Source of the DNA: Archaeoglobus profundus DSM 5631
GTDB taxonomy: Archaea > Halobacteriota > Archaeoglobi > Archaeoglobales > Archaeoglobaceae
DNA: 64,000 nucleotides
Reading direction: 5' to 3'
NCBI RefSeq assembly: GCF_000025285.1
Contig: NC_013741.1
Location: 682,001 to 746,000 of the forward strand
The notes beneath the pieces are model-generated. The model did not search any database and was not told the DNA's origin. It worked only from the letters and a program-made list of their open reading frames with translations. Of this stretch, positions 15,915-25,793 are shown in pieces (position 1 is the stretch's first letter; each line of letters starts with the position of its first letter). The position numbers and the translations under genes were made by a program.

Positions 15915-18900
15915 TTAAGCGTACATTTTGTGGAAGGTTTCCATTATCTCCTCATATTTCTTCAAGTCTTCTTTGGTCAAACTCGGCTTAACCCTTTCGA
16001 TCGCCTTCTCTAGGTGTCTCTTAGTAATTCTTATCCTCTTAGCTATCTCCTTAGCTTCTTCCTTGGTCATTCCGGGCTTTACAGCTTCTCTTATCGCAAG
16101 CATACCAGCCTCTCTGCAAACAGCCTCTATGTCTGCACCAGTGTAACCTTCGGTTTTTTCAGCCAACCACTCGCATATCAACTCTCTCAGCTTCTCCTCC
16201 AACTTTCTCCTTAGTTCATCTGGCAACTTGTCGATATCTTGGGCACTCTTAACCTTATCGAACTCCTTGTTTTCAGCCTTTAACAACTCAACCGCTTTTC
16301 TTACGTCTTCGTCATCGAAGGCGAGAGGTTTTCCTCTGAGGTGTATCTTGAAGATCTCCTTTCTTCCAGCCTTGTCCGGTGGCGGGATGTATATGTGTCT
16401 CTCGATTCTTCCCGGTCTTAGTAAAGCTGGATCGATCATGTCGGGTCTGTTAGTTGCAGCAATCACAAACACATCCTTAAGCTCCTCTATACCATCCAAT
16501 TCGGTCAATAGCTGGCTGACAACTCTTTCCGTCACATTAGTGTCAGCACCTAATCCCCTCCTCGGTGCTAAGGCGTCTATTTCATCGAAGAACAGAATGC
16601 ATGGAGCAACCTGCTTGGCCTTTCTGAACATTTCCCTTACGTGTCTCTCACTATTGTGAACAACAATTCCACCTGCTATGAAGTTTGAACCCTCAACAAC
16701 TTCAACCAAGTCGTAGACGAACTTATCTTCTCTGTTTAACTTTCGAATCGAAGACACTCTATCGAAAAACAGTGCTTTAACTTTGTATCCTAATTTCAAG
16801 GCTACTCTATCGCTTAAAACGTCAACATTACTGCAGTTTACGAGCTCTGCTGGAACATCGGTCTTTCCTCTCGTCCACCTTCTACTCATTAGAAACTCAT
16901 TTATTCTGACCATCTTATCCTTCTGAATGAACCCTATCTCCTCTGCAAATATCCTTATGAACTCAGTTCTTCCTATTAAAATCCTGTATTCGTAGTTGCC
17001 ACATCTGTTCCTTCTAACCTTTAGATTGGCTACAATTCCAAATCTTTGAAGTGCAACGAGTAACTCGTTAGCTAACTGCCTGCTCGTCGTTACAGCCTCT
17101 ATGAAGGCTGATCTTTTGTGATTCTTAAGGTAGAACGATCCGTCACCACTGAAGTAACCTTGCAGTACCTTAGCGAGCAAATCCCTTCTAAGAGATAGGG
17201 CATCTCCAAGCCTCTTGTTCTTTGCACCAACTCCGAAATGCTCGAAGAACTTTAGACCCTTTATGTGGTAGCTTCCGTCATCGTAGTATTTGCCCTCCAA
17301 ACCAAGTTTCTCGCAAATCTCATTCAGCTTCTCTATAATATCTTCATCCCTCGTGTGTATCCTTACTCTACCTTTATTCATCGATCCTTCCGCTATGTAT
17401 AATCCTATCAGCAAAGCCAAATCTTCGTTTATCTTAACCCCTTCTACCTCATCCTCATGCAGTTCTGGAAGGTACTGCGGTATTAGAACGATGTCCCCCT
17501 TCTTAAGCTCTGATGTCTTTATTGGTACGATTTCACCGTTCCTAATCGTAAATATTGAGTGATCCGCAGTAACCTTTACAATTCTTCCGGTTTTTGTTCT
17601 TATCTCATATATTGGAGTCCTTCTGACATGCTTGGCTACCCTCTCCAACTTCGAAAAAACAACCTCGTCGCTTTCAAATCTAATGCAGGGTATCTCTATT
17701 TCTTCTCCGTTCATCCAAGCATTATAAAGCTCCTCAGCTGTCAAAACCTTAAGCTTACCATTCACCTTAGCTAAAACTATTTCATCTCCAGTTATTGACT
17801 CACCGACCCACTTACTCAGCAACTCAGGACCTTTAACACTTATGAAGTTGGCGTTAGCTTCGTTTGCTACGGCCTTAGCCAGCAGTGTTTTACCCGTGCC
17901 GGGCGGTCCGTAAAGCAGGATTCCCTTAGGTGGCTTTATGCCAGTAGCTCTGTAGATGTCTGGATACTTCAAAGGCCATTCTATAGCCTCTCTCAACTCC
18001 TGCTTCGCATGCTCAAGCCCACCCACATCATCCCACGTGACCTTCGGGATTTCTACAAGCACCTCTCTCATTGCAGAAGGCTCTATCAACTTAAGAGCCT
18101 CCAAGAAGTCCTCCTTCGTAACCTTAAGTCTCTCAAGCACTTCCTCTGGAATCTCCTCAGCCTCGACATCTATCTCTCCGCTCTCTATCCTCTTCCTCAA
18201 CGCATGCATTGCAGCTTCCTTAGCCAAAGCGGCAAGATCTGCACCTACGAAACCTACCGTCAGATCTGCTAATTCTTCAAGCATCAAGTCTATGAGCCTG
18301 TTTCTGACCTCGCTAAAGATTTCTTCATCCTCTTTGAGTATGTTAACTATCTCCTCCTCACTCGTAGCCTTCTCGACTCTTTCTATGAATTTGTCAACAT
18401 TCTTACCCTCTTCCTTCATCTGTCTAAGAACCTTAAGCACATCGTTCCTGTTGTAATCTGGCTCTATTGGCATTCCCCTAGTGTGAATCTGCAAAATCTC
18501 CTTCCTACCCTCTCTATCTGGGACACCGATCTCAATTTCTCTATCGAATCTACCGGGTCTTCTCAAAGCTGGATCAATCGCATCCGGTCTGTTGGTTGCG
18601 CCTATTACGATGACGTCTCCTCTAGCCTCTAAACCATCCATCAAAGCCAAAAGCTGAGCTACAACCCTTCTTTCAACTTCTCCTGTAACTTCCTCTCTTT
18701 TTGGAGCTATTGCGTCAATCTCGTCGAAGAATATTATCGATGGAGCATTCTCCTTAGCCTCCTCAAATATCTCCCTTAATCTCTGCTCTGACTCTCCGTA
18801 GTACTTGCTCATGATCTCTGGGCCGCTCACAGGAATGAAGTGTGCATCAACCTCGTTAGCAACGGCTTTAGCAATTAAAGTCTTACCAGTTCCCGGTGGC

Positions 18901-19568
18901 CCGTACAACAGTACACCCTTCGGCGGATCTATTCCTAAGCGTTGGAAGAGTTCGGGATGCTTCAGTGGGAGTTCTATCATCTCCCTAACTAGTCTAAGTT
19001 CCCTCTTCAGGCCACCTATGTCTTCATAAGTTACGTTAGGAACGTTCCTCTTGATTTCTTCAACTGGCCTCTCCTTAAGTTCTATGTCCGTATCTCTGTT
19101 CACTATAACGACACCTGTCGGCTTAGTTGAGACTATTACAAATGTCAAAACGTGCCCGAACACTTCAACCCTGATCTTCTGCCCTCTCTTAACCGGTCTT
19201 CCCTCCAAGAGTCTGAGCAGGTAAGCTTCACCGCCCATCAGTCTAACTGGCTCTGTTGGAGCTAGAACTATCTTCTCAGCAGGCCTCGCCTCAACCTTTC
19301 TTATTCTAACCCTGTCACCTATCCCAACTCCAGCGTTGTTTCTAATGCTACCGTCTATCCTGATAATCCCCTTACCCCTATCCTCAGGATAGCCCGGCCA
19401 GACTATTGCTGGAACAGTTTCCTTACCTATAATCTCTATGACATCACCGCTCTGCAATCCCAGTTTTTCCATAACTTCGGGATCTATTCTCGCAATGCCT
19501 CTACCAACATCTCGATAATACGCCTCGGCGACCCTCAAAACTGCTTCCTTCTTATCCGTCAAGCTCAT
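15915..19568 (-). CDS. cdc48: Cdc48/VCP-type AAA ATPase, interrupted by an intein
   Basis: Hexameric double-AAA unfoldase. An N-terminal double-psi beta-barrel region (residues 1-185, [19 protein letters not shown]) precedes D1 (Walker A GPPGTGKT near 224, Walker [13 protein letters not shown], Arg finger region [13 protein letters not shown]) and D2 (Walker A near 555, Walker [13 protein letters not shown]). About 835 extein residues is slightly longer than usual, mainly from Glu-rich insertions in both small AAA subdomains. The intein lies between Walker A and B of D2. Its ATG overlaps the stop of the regulator gene (TGATG), implying translational coupling; a GTG three bases upstream is the alternative. 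Confidence 0.95.
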   Translation of the reverse strand: MSLTDKKEAVLRVAEAYYRDVGRGIARIDPEVMEKLGLQSGDVIEIIGKETVPAIVWPGYPEDRGKGIIRIDGSIRNNAGVGIGDRVRIRKVEARPAEKIVLAPTEPVRLMGGEAYLLRLLEGRPVKRGQKIRVEVFGHVLTFVIVSTKPTGVVIVNRDTDIELKERPVEEIKRNVPNVTYEDIGGLKRELRLVREMIELPLKHPELFQRLGIDPPKGVLLYGPPGTGKTLIAKAVANEVDAHFIPVSGPEIMSKYYGESEQRLREIFEEAKENAPSIIFFDEIDAIAPKREEVTGEVERRVVAQLLALMDGLEARGDVIVIGATNRPDAIDPALRRPGRFDREIEIGVPDREGRKEILQIHTRGMPIEPDYNRNDVLKVLRQMKEEGKNVDKFIERVEKATSEEEIVNILKEDEEIFSEVRNRLIDLMLEELADLTVGFVGADLAALAKEAAMHALRKRIESGEIDVEAEEIPEEVLERLKVTKEDFLEALKLIEPSAMREVLVEIPKVTWDDVGGLEHAKQELREAIEWPLKYPDIYRATGIKPPKGILLYGPPGTGKTLLAKAVANEANANFISVKGPELLSKWVGESITGDEIVLAKVNGKLKVLTAEELYNAWMNGEEIEIPCIRFESDEVVFSKLERVAKHVRRTPIYEIRTKTGRIVKVTADHSIFTIRNGEIVPIKTSELKKGDIVLIPQYLPELHEDEVEGVKINEDLALLIGLYIAEGSMNKGRVRIHTRDEDIIEKLNEICEKLGLEGKYYDDGSYHIKGLKFFEHFGVGAKNKRLGDALSLRRDLLAKVLQGYFSGDGSFYLKNHKRSAFIEAVTTSRQLANELLVALQRFGIVANLKVRRNRCGNYEYRILIGRTEFIRIFAEEIGFIQKDKMVRINEFLMSRRWTRGKTDVPAELVNCSNVDVLSDRVALKLGYKVKALFFDRVSSIRKLNREDKFVYDLVEVVEGSNFIAGGIVVHNSERHVREMFRKAKQVAPCILFFDEIDALAPRRGLGADTNVTERVVSQLLTELDGIEELKDVFVIAATNRPDMIDPALLRPGRIERHIYIPPPDKAGRKEIFKIHLRGKPLAFDDEDVRKAVELLKAENKEFDKVKSAQDIDKLPDELRRKLEEKLRELICEWLAEKTEGYTGADIEAVCREAGMLAIREAVKPGMTKEEAKEIAKRIRITKRHLEKAIERVKPSLTKEDLKKYEEIMETFHKMYA
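16653..17798 (-). other. Cdc48 intein (382 aa) with LAGLIDADG endonuclease
   Basis: In-frame protein intron inside the D2 motif [17 protein letters not shown]. It starts with Ser ([16 protein letters not shown]), has the block B-type [13 protein letters not shown], and ends [11 protein letters not shown] before a +1 Ser. Endonuclease motifs are [11 protein letters not shown] and [15 protein letters not shown], both with an acidic residue. Extein continuity is exact after removal (GES-ERH). It uses Ser at both junctions, unlike the RtcB intein with Cys at both. Confidence 0.95.
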
Positions 19569-20224
19569 CACCTCCTAAACTTCCAAACGATCCTACCACC
19601 CTCAACAACCCTTTCTATTAACCCCCTCTCCTCCAACCTCTTTAAGGCCGATTCGACTTCAGAATACATTAATCCAAAGTACTCCGCTATTTCAAGCTCT
19701 CTCAAGCCTTTAGCTAATCCATATAATACAAGCTTCTCAATTTCATCGTTTGTAAACTTTTCCACAGCCGAAAGTAGCTCGCCCATAATTTCGTTGATCT
19801 TGGAGTTCACATAACACTGAATTCTAGAGAGCACATCTTGCATCCTCTCAATTCTCGATAATGTTTCAGTTATGCTTGAGATATCTCTTGAGTATCTTAG
19901 ATTGAGCAGATCTTGCATAACGTTGACGAGATCGTTCTTTTCAATGTTCCCATTCTCTACAACCTTTGCCGAGAATCTGTAGGGTGATAAAGTTACCTCT
20001 AGTCTGAAGCTCTTATCGATGTAGTAGTACCTCCTCTTCCCCTCCTCGAAGCTCTTGACTATTCCAGCTTTTTCAAGCTTCTCTAAGTGTTCGATTACGA
20101 CCTTTGGAGCCATCTTCAAACAGTAAGCAATTTCGCTGACGTAGCATGGTTTCTGAGCTAAGAGGGACAATATCCTTCTTCTACTCTCGTTTCCAAGAAT
20201 GTCAAGGAGTTCATTGACATCCAT
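19568..20224 (-). CDS. hsr1: Heat-shock regulator HSR1 (ArsR-like winged helix)
   Basis: About 218-residue DNA-binding protein. An ArsR-type winged helix ([31 protein letters not shown]) fills residues 1-75, and a second helical HTH-like domain lies at the C-terminus (LREIAEYFG-like [28 protein letters not shown]). It matches in length, gene context and operator the A. fulgidus HSR1 (AF1298), which represses its own operon with cdc48 and hsp20. The ATG at 20224 follows GGGTGAT; the frame opens six codons earlier, over the operator region. Confidence 0.87.
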   Translation of the reverse strand: MDVNELLDILGNESRRRILSLLAQKPCYVSEIAYCLKMAPKVVIEHLEKLEKAGIVKSFEEGKRRYYYIDKSFRLEVTLSPYRFSAKVVENGNIEKNDLVNVMQDLLNLRYSRDISSITETLSRIERMQDVLSRIQCYVNSKINEIMGELLSAVEKFTNDEIEKLVLYGLAKGLRELEIAEYFGLMYSEVESALKRLEERGLIERVVEGGRIVWKFRR

Positions 20225-20248
20225 TGTAATCACCCTAACCAAGGTTTA

Positions 20249-20263
20249 CTAACTTTTGGTTAG
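20249..20263. promoter_or_regulatory. HSR1 operator CTAAC-N5-GTTAG
   Basis: A perfect copy of the palindrome reported for A. fulgidus HSR1, CTAAC TTTTG GTTAG, lies between the TATA box and the regulator start. It covers the predicted transcription start, so binding would block initiation. A second half site, ctaac, is at 20235-20239 with gtttac beside it, so the site may be extended. Confidence 0.85.
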
Positions 20264-20270
20264 TAAAGAA

Positions 20271-20279
20271 ATATATAAA
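20271..20279 (-). promoter_or_regulatory. TATA box of the heat-shock operon
   Basis: On the minus strand, tttatatat preceded by cgaaatc (BRE-like). Transcription would start near 20250, within the HSR1 operator, giving a leader of about 25 nt before the ATG at 20224. Confidence 0.65.
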
Positions 20280-20325
20280 GATTTCGATTAAGTCGGAAAG
20301 GAGAGCGTCAAAATTGTTCAAAATT

Positions 20326-20976
20326 TTATTTCATCCTAACGTGGACATAAATATGATCCTTGTGATAGGGCTCCAAGCTTCCGTAAGCAATCACCTTAAA
20401 GCTCTCCTTCAGCCTCCTTATAACCTGTCTGAAAACATCTTCAGGCTCAGCCGTTGAGTCTATGCTTCTAGCTTTAACCATTATAACTCCCTCACCATCT
20501 TCCTTCAAAAAGAATCGGGCGTTGTTCTCAAAAATCTCTATCTGGTTTTTCTGAGCTATGTCCTGATATATGAAGTCCACTTTCTCTACTATTCCACTGT
20601 ACTTCCAAGGCTTTGAAGCATCTTGTAGTAGTGGTATTATATTCTTTCTCTCCTTTGCAAGCTCAAGGAACTTGGCAAAGGGCTTTGCAGAATATTCCAC
20701 AGCGTAAACAACGCCTTCGTCAACTATATCCGCTACATGGCTGACAGTCGTTCCACTTGCGGCACCTAAGTAGAGTACCTTCCAGTTTGGCTTTATATCT
20801 ATCACGTAACCCTTCATGAACATCGCAGAAAGCTTACTTCTTGAAGGAATCCACTCTCTGAACTCTCCAATCTTTCTCTCGCCGTAATGACTTCCATACT
20901 TGCTTTTAGTAGCCAATATCTTGACACCGTCTTTCTCAAGCATGTAAACATTGTGAATTATGCGCTTGGCATTCAT
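20326..20976 (-). CDS. flpA: Fibrillarin-like rRNA/tRNA 2'-O-methyltransferase
   Basis: Catalytic subunit of C/D box ribonucleoproteins, transferring methyl from SAM to the 2'-OH picked by a guide sRNA. Motifs: YGERKIG and REWIPSRSKLSAM at about 30-50, SAM site VLYLGAASGTTVSHVAD, VYAVEYS, LLQDASKPWKY and VDFIYQDIAQKNQ. Usual length for archaea. In many archaea it follows nop5; no nop5 is adjacent here. A likely client guide, the C/D sRNA at 3205-3256, is in this window. Confidence 0.95.
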   Translation of the reverse strand: MNAKRIIHNVYMLEKDGVKILATKSKYGSHYGERKIGEFREWIPSRSKLSAMFMKGYVIDIKPNWKVLYLGAASGTTVSHVADIVDEGVVYAVEYSAKPFAKFLELAKERKNIIPLLQDASKPWKYSGIVEKVDFIYQDIAQKNQIEIFENNARFFLKEDGEGVIMVKARSIDSTAEPEDVFRQVIRRLKESFKVIAYGSLEPYHKDHIYVHVRMK

Positions 20977-21023
20977 GACGGTAGGTTGAATAAAGAATAA
21001 AAATAACTTTCCTACCCCTCTTT

Positions 21024-21683
21024 GTGTTCAAGGCTTTGGTAGTTGATATAGACGGAACTTTGACGGATAAGAAGAGGGCAATAAACTGCAGAGCGGTCGA
21101 AGCACTTAGAAAACTAAAGATTCCTGTTGTCTTGGCAACCGGAAACATTTCATGCTTTGCAAGGGCTGTAGCTAAGATTATAGGTGTTTCCGATATTGTA
21201 ATAGCTGAGAACGGAGGTGTTGTCAGATTCAGCTACGACGGAGAGGACATAGTTCTGGGGGATAGAAGTAAATGCTTAAGAGCTTTGGAGACACTTAGAA
21301 AACGCTTCAAAGTAGAGCTTCTCGACAACGAATATAGGAAGTCTGAGGTCTGCATGAGGAGGAACTTCCCTATAGAGGAAGCTAGAAAGATACTGCCAAA
21401 AGATGTTAGAATAGTCGATACAGGCTTCGCATACCACATAATCGATGCAAATGTCAGCAAGGGGAAGGCTTTGATGTTCATAGCCGATAAGCTTGGCTTG
21501 GACGTTAAGGATTTCATTGCGATAGGTGATTCCGAAAACGACATTGAAATGTTGGAAGTTGCAGGTTTTGGCGTTGCAGTTGCGAATGCGGATGAAAAGC
21601 TTAAGGAGGTAGCGGATTTGGTCACATCGAAGCCTAATGGAGACGGAGTTGTCGAAGCTCTTGAGTTCTTGGGACTCATTTAG
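21024..21683 (+). CDS. pgp: Phosphoglycolate phosphatase, HAD superfamily
   Basis: HAD phosphatase of the archaeal phosphoglycolate phosphatase/SPP type (Cof-like cap). Motif I is VVDIDGTLT near residue 7, motif II VLATGN, the motif III Lys is in VSKGKALM and motif IV is IAIGDSENDIEM. The start is GTG directly before TTCAAGGCTTTG; no ribosome site is present, so the mRNA is probably leaderless. It diverges from flpA and precedes pheS by 35 bp. Confidence 0.87.
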   Translation: MFKALVVDIDGTLTDKKRAINCRAVEALRKLKIPVVLATGNISCFARAVAKIIGVSDIVIAENGGVVRFSYDGEDIVLGDRSKCLRALETLRKRFKVELLDNEYRKSEVCMRRNFPIEEARKILPKDVRIVDTGFAYHIIDANVSKGKALMFIADKLGLDVKDFIAIGDSENDIEMLEVAGFGVAVANADEKLKEVADLVTSKPNGDGVVEALEFLGLI

Positions 21684-21718
21684 AAAACACTTTTATTCAG
21701 TCAGTAGGAGTTGATACA

Positions 21719-23155
21719 ATGCTGACACCATTCGAGGTTAGGATACTTCGATCACTCGAAGAGGGAAAAGAGTACAAACTTGATGAAGCTGAAAAGGTTG
21801 CTGGAATTAGTAAGGATGCCATACTGAGAGGTGCTTACCTTTTAAAGGAAAAAGGTTATGCAGATGTTAAGGAGGTTGTTGTAAAGGAGTATAGAGTTAC
21901 CGATGAAGGAAAAAGGTATTTAGAGGAGGGCTTGCCAGAGGAGAGACTATTTAGATTCTTGAAAGAAAGAGGAGAAATAAGTTTGAATGAACTCGAGAAT
22001 CATTTCGACAAGAAAATGCTTGGAATAGCTTTGGGATGGCTCAGGAGAAAGGGTGCCGTCGATGTTAAAGATAATGTGGTTAAACTCGTTAAGGATGTCG
22101 ATTTCAAGGAAAAGGAATATTTAAAGCTCATAGCTGAAGGTAGGTTTGAAGAAGTTCCCAATAAGGTTTTGAAAGATTTAAAGAGGAGAAAGCTTGTTGA
22201 AGAGGATGAGAGGAAAGAAATCTACGTCAGAATTCTAAAGAAACCCAAGCTTGAGCTTAAGGAGGTAATAACTGATTTGACTCCCGAGATAATAATTTCA
22301 AGGTCTTGGAAGGGTAAGGAGTTTGCAAGGTACGAAGTAAAAATACCAGCTAAGGATATATACGGCGGTAAAGTTCATCCGTACGAGCGCATAATAAGAG
22401 AGTGCAGGAAGATATTTCTCGAAATGGGGTTTACGGAAATTAAGGGAAATTACGTTCAGCCAGCTTTTTGGAACTTCGACGCTCTATTTCAACCTCAGGA
22501 TCATCCTGCGAGAGACATGCAAGATACCTTCTACCTCGACAGGTATGTCGACATTCCAGAGAATCTGGCTGATAGGGTTAAGCAAACTCACGAAAACGGC
22601 TGGATAACGGGATCAACTGGCTGGAAAGGAGTTTGGGATGTAAATAAGGCTAGACAATTAGTTTTGAGAACTCACACAACGGCTGTAACAATCAAATACC
22701 TCGCCGAAAATCCTGAACCGCCGCAGAAGGCTTTCTGCATAGACAGGGTATACAGGAGAGAGGCTATAGATCCGACACACTTACCAGAATTTGATCAGCT
22801 TGAAGGTGTCGTTTTGGATAAGGATGTCGGCTTCAGACATCTCTTGGGATTGCTAAAAGAGTTCTTTTCAAAGATGGGTTTCGAGAACGTAAGGTTTAGA
22901 CCCGGTTACTTCCCATATACAGAGCCAAGCGTTGAGCCTGAAGTTTACGTAGAGGGTCTGGGTTGGGTAGAGCTTGGAGGTGCTGGTGTATTCAGAAAGG
23001 AGGTTACGGAGCCTTTGGGTATTAAAGGAAGAGTTCTGGCTTGGGGTTTAGGAATAGGTAGGTTAGCTATGCTTAGACTCGGCTTAAAAGATCTCAGGAG
23101 ATTGTACTTGCCAGATATCGGATGGCTTAGAGAGATGCCAGCAATTGTCAGGTAA
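21719..23155 (+). CDS. pheS: Phenylalanyl-tRNA synthetase alpha subunit
   Basis: Class II synthetase catalytic subunit. The first about 170 residues are winged-helix repeats (DNA-binding-like folds typical of archaeal/eukaryal PheS). The catalytic core shows HPYERIIRECRKIFLEMGF, motif 2 region CIDRVYRREAIDPTHLPEFDQLEGVV and motif 3 GLGIGRLAMLRLGLKDLR. At 478 residues it is standard. The beta subunit gene is not adjacent. Confidence 0.96.
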   Translation: MLTPFEVRILRSLEEGKEYKLDEAEKVAGISKDAILRGAYLLKEKGYADVKEVVVKEYRVTDEGKRYLEEGLPEERLFRFLKERGEISLNELENHFDKKMLGIALGWLRRKGAVDVKDNVVKLVKDVDFKEKEYLKLIAEGRFEEVPNKVLKDLKRRKLVEEDERKEIYVRILKKPKLELKEVITDLTPEIIISRSWKGKEFARYEVKIPAKDIYGGKVHPYERIIRECRKIFLEMGFTEIKGNYVQPAFWNFDALFQPQDHPARDMQDTFYLDRYVDIPENLADRVKQTHENGWITGSTGWKGVWDVNKARQLVLRTHTTAVTIKYLAENPEPPQKAFCIDRVYRREAIDPTHLPEFDQLEGVVLDKDVGFRHLLGLLKEFFSKMGFENVRFRPGYFPYTEPSVEPEVYVEGLGWVELGGAGVFRKEVTEPLGIKGRVLAWGLGIGRLAMLRLGLKDLRRLYLPDIGWLREMPAIVR

Positions 23156-23156
23156 A

Positions 23157-23531
23157 CTAGTAGTGATGATGCCTGTGGAATTCCTCTCTGCTTTCCCACT
23201 CCAAGTCCAGCTCGAGGGTTCCGGTCAGGAAACCCTTTACAACATCTCTAACCCTTCCGTATGCACCGGTGATAACTTGAATTCCAAAGCTTTCAAAGAA
23301 CATTCTAGCTTTTACACCCATTCCGTAGGCCAAGATTGCATTGACTCCCAAGGAGTGCAGAAACCTTGGGATTTGACCGGGCATGTGCTCTTCGAACGGG
23401 TTCCTGACGAACTCGACATTTACAACTTCTCCGTTTTCGACATCTACGATTGCGAAGAAGGGTGCACGTCCGAAGTGCATTGAAACGTTTGAGTCTAAGC
23501 TCGGTGCTTCGCAGGGAACTGCTATTCTCAT
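23157..23531 (-). CDS. NifX/NafY-like dinitrogenase FeMo-cofactor family protein
   Basis: 124 residues of the Nitro_FeMo-Co fold: MRIAVPCEAPSLDSNVSMHFGRAPFFAIVDV, then NPF and GVNAILAYGMGVKARMFFESFGIQVITGA. It ends in a His-rich tail (REEFHRHHHY) that could bind metal. The ATG at 23531 is preferred; the extension to 23573 adds unlike residues. In non-diazotrophs these small proteins occur with Mrp/NBP35 ATPases and iron-sulfur genes; no such neighbour is here. The stop is one base from the convergent pheS stop. Confidence 0.85.
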   Translation of the reverse strand: MRIAVPCEAPSLDSNVSMHFGRAPFFAIVDVENGEVVNVEFVRNPFEEHMPGQIPRFLHSLGVNAILAYGMGVKARMFFESFGIQVITGAYGRVRDVVKGFLTGTLELDLEWESREEFHRHHHY

Positions 23532-23573
23532 GTGAGCAAGGATTTTGAAGAAATATATCAAAGTTTTCGGCAT

Positions 23574-24371
23574 TTAGGTCTTACCTAAAACTTCTAGGGC
23601 CTCTTTAACGCTCGCATTCTCGTGAACTATCGTTGCAATTGCTTTTGTCATCAGTGTCGGATTTTCAGCTTGGAAAACGTTTCTACCTATTGCAACTCCC
23701 CTTGCTCCAGCATCCATAGCCATTCTGACCATGTTCAAAACTTCCTCAACGCTGTTCATCTTAGGTCCACCAGCAACGACTATCGGCACTGGACAACCCT
23801 CTACCACACGTCTAAAGCTCTCAACACTACCAGTAAAGTTTGTTTTGACTATATCAGCACCCAATTCAGCACCAACTCTTGAAACTAGCGCAACAGCCTT
23901 CTCATCGAACTGGTTTATTCCTTCCCCTCTTGGATACATCATTGCAAGGAGGGGCATCCCCCACTCTACACATATCTTGCTGATCATTCCCAATTTTTTC
24001 AGCTGCTCCGCTTCAGTTTTACTCCCGATGTTTATGTGAACGCTCACAGCATCAGCCCCTAGCCTTATTGCCTCCTCAACACTGCAAACCAGCACCTTCT
24101 CGTTCGGATCTGGTGAGAGAGACGTAGAACCGCTCAGATGAACGATTAATCCTATATCTTTCCCGTAACCCCTATGCCCATGAACTACCATCCCCTTATG
24201 CAGAACAACTGCATTAGCTCCGCCTTCCGCTACAGCGTTTATTATTTTCGGCATATCCCTTAAACCTTCAATAGGCCCCATGCTAACTCCGTGATCCATA
24301 GGAACTATTACGGTGTTTCCAGTTTCTCTGTTTATTATCCTCTCAATCCTGATCCTTTTTCCTACCCACAT
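23574..24371 (-). CDS. aroA': ADTH synthase / class I fructose-bisphosphate aldolase family
   Basis: TIM-barrel aldolase with Schiff-base Lys. Motifs are [10 protein letters not shown] near residue 25, [12 protein letters not shown]-like [23 protein letters not shown] and the catalytic Lys in [12 protein letters not shown]. This set belongs to 2-amino-3,7-dideoxy-D-threo-hept-6-ulosonate synthase, the first step of the archaeal DAHP-independent shikimate route (MJ0400 type). A role in aromatic amino acid synthesis agrees with aroE later in the window. A fructose-bisphosphate aldolase role is the alternative. It has its own promoter with a perfect palindrome. Confidence 0.87.
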   Translation of the reverse strand: MWVGKRIRIERIINRETGNTVIVPMDHGVSMGPIEGLRDMPKIINAVAEGGANAVVLHKGMVVHGHRGYGKDIGLIVHLSGSTSLSPDPNEKVLVCSVEEAIRLGADAVSVHINIGSKTEAEQLKKLGMISKICVEWGMPLLAMMYPRGEGINQFDEKAVALVSRVGAELGADIVKTNFTGSVESFRRVVEGCPVPIVVAGGPKMNSVEEVLNMVRMAMDAGARGVAIGRNVFQAENPTLMTKAIATIVHENASVKEALEVLGKT

Positions 24372-24387
24372 AGCATCACCTTGACAC

Positions 24388-24414
24388 CTTGTTACTTTGT
24401 GTCAAAGTAACAAG
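24388..24414. promoter_or_regulatory. Perfect 12-bp inverted repeat at the ADTH synthase promoter
   Basis: CTTGTTACTTTG and its exact complement are separated by TGT. Overlapping it, TTGACAC at 24381-24387 pairs with GTGTCAA at 24399-24405. On the minus strand the TATA box (tatatac, 24413-24420) lies just upstream, so the repeat covers the predicted transcription start, a repressor position. The binding protein is unknown. Confidence 0.7.
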
Positions 24415-24494
24415 TATATAAGTGTTTTGGTGAAGTGAGAAAGTAGTCGATACAGAATTGCAAAACTGAAAATAATAAAAAAGAGAAGAATTGT

Positions 24495-25001
24495 TTACTC
24501 AACTCTAACGTTTCCAGTGAAGATGAATGTTGATGATGGTTTGTGGTATATCTTCACTGTGTATATTCCCGCAGTGAAGTTAGTGCTTGGATCCTTTTCC
24601 CATGCAGTTACTTTTTCTCCTGGAGATAATATGTCATCGCTGAGGGCACTACCATTTATGAGTAGTTTGTTTCCTTCAAGTTGGGGGGGTGTGACTGTTG
24701 TGTTGTAATTACCTAATGTGTCATACAGAGTTCCATTAGCATAGTACACATATACTACGAGTTCGTTAAAGATCAAGTCATCTCCACCCATGTGCTCTAT
24801 GTCAAATACAGGATTCTGCTCACTACTTAACCCGGTTGCATTATCCTTTAAGACAAGCTGTACCTGTGGTGGTGTCGTTGAAAGTTTGCCGCCCATTCCG
24901 AAGACGAAACTCGCAATCACTGCCGCCAGTATTACTGTTATTGCCACCATTAGAATTACTCCTATAACTGGGCTCACACCTTTCTCGTTTTTAAACAACA
25001 T
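24495..25001 (-). CDS. Type IV pilin / archaellin-like secreted subunit
   Basis: 168 residues with a class III signal: MLFKNEKGVSPVIGVILMVA, cleavable before or after Gly-Val by a PibD-type peptidase, and a 20-residue hydrophobic helix. The rest is beta-rich with several Asn-X-Thr/Ser sites (NAT, NGT, NTT, NGS, NFT) suited to N-glycosylation. It matches archaeal type IV pilin N-terminal domain (DUF1628-like) proteins. It stands alone behind a good promoter and GGAGGTGAT ribosome site. Confidence 0.85.
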   Translation of the reverse strand: MLFKNEKGVSPVIGVILMVAITVILAAVIASFVFGMGGKLSTTPPQVQLVLKDNATGLSSEQNPVFDIEHMGGDDLIFNELVVYVYYANGTLYDTLGNYNTTVTPPQLEGNKLLINGSALSDDILSPGEKVTAWEKDPSTNFTAGIYTVKIYHKPSSTFIFTGNVRVE

Positions 25002-25037
25002 GCCATCACCTCCGATTGTTAAAGTTATATCAACAAA

Positions 25038-25045
25038 GTATAAAA
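25038..25045 (-). promoter_or_regulatory. TATA box of the pilin gene
   Basis: On the minus strand, ttttatac about 40 bp upstream of the pilin ATG. It leaves a leader of about 18 nt holding the ribosome site. Confidence 0.5.
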
Positions 25046-25088
25046 AAATTACTGCATTACTTAACCGTTCACCGAACCGCCCCTTTGA

Positions 25089-25706
25089 TTGATAGCAACA
25101 ACTAAATTGTTTAGATTGGTGGTTCTTAAAGTGTTTGAGGGGTATTTAAACGATGGAAAACCACCTCTTTCACAGTTTTCGATGTATAAAAGATGTCGTA
25201 AGGTTGGCTACGAGATTTTACCAAACAGAAGATATGTTGATGGAGCGATAGATTTAGTCTATGGAGTTATTGAATCAATAAACGAACTGAATCGGCTATA
25301 TAAGGAGTTGGAATTCGATAGGGAAGTCAAATTGGAAGATGTCAGATTCGGTAACTGGCTACTTTTCCAATGCGAAGGCGAAAGCAAGCACATGAACATA
25401 AACATCAAGATACGAGAAGATTTATCCTTCAGAGTTCTAACGTTCGACTTTGATGGAAACAAATCTTATGTAATCGTCAGACCGACAATTCCAAAGAGAT
25501 GGAAAAAGATTTTGCAAAACCTGTGGTTCTACATGCAACCTTACTATGCGAGAGTTCCTTTGTACGGAATGAAACCATCTTATGTCAATCCAGCTAATAC
25601 AAGCAAAATCGGTGAAGAATTGATGAGAAAATTAGGTGTAGATAAGCATACAGCTTCAGCTTACGTTATTGCACTAAGGGGTTTAAAATTGCTTAACGTT
25701 ACTTAA
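25089..25706 (+). CDS. Hypothetical protein, 205 aa or slightly less
   Basis: I do not recognise this protein. It is soluble, mixed alpha/beta, rich in aromatic residues (NLWFYMQPYYARVPLYGMKPSYVNP). A C-terminal helical part (GEELMRKLGVDKHTASAYVIALRGLKLLNV) looks like a small HTH. The TTG at 25089 is the longest start; the GTG at 25116 is an alternative. It diverges from the pilin gene and is followed by the candidate ncRNA. Confidence 0.6.
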   Translation: MIATTKLFRLVVLKVFEGYLNDGKPPLSQFSMYKRCRKVGYEILPNRRYVDGAIDLVYGVIESINELNRLYKELEFDREVKLEDVRFGNWLLFQCEGESKHMNINIKIREDLSFRVLTFDFDGNKSYVIVRPTIPKRWKKILQNLWFYMQPYYARVPLYGMKPSYVNPANTSKIGEELMRKLGVDKHTASAYVIALRGLKLLNVT

Positions 25707-25793
25707 TGCTCCTTGAATTGGAAACTGCATCAAACCCATCAAAATTAACCAAGGGTTAGATCGTTCGCGATATCAGCTATACCTTTAAAGAAA

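Noticed and set aside
17956-18456. Ser-rich open frame antisense to cdc48
   Set aside because: It is a mirror of a strongly biased coding strand, without start signals or family match. Similar antisense frames, such as 9090-9623 and 530-988, were rejected for the same reason.
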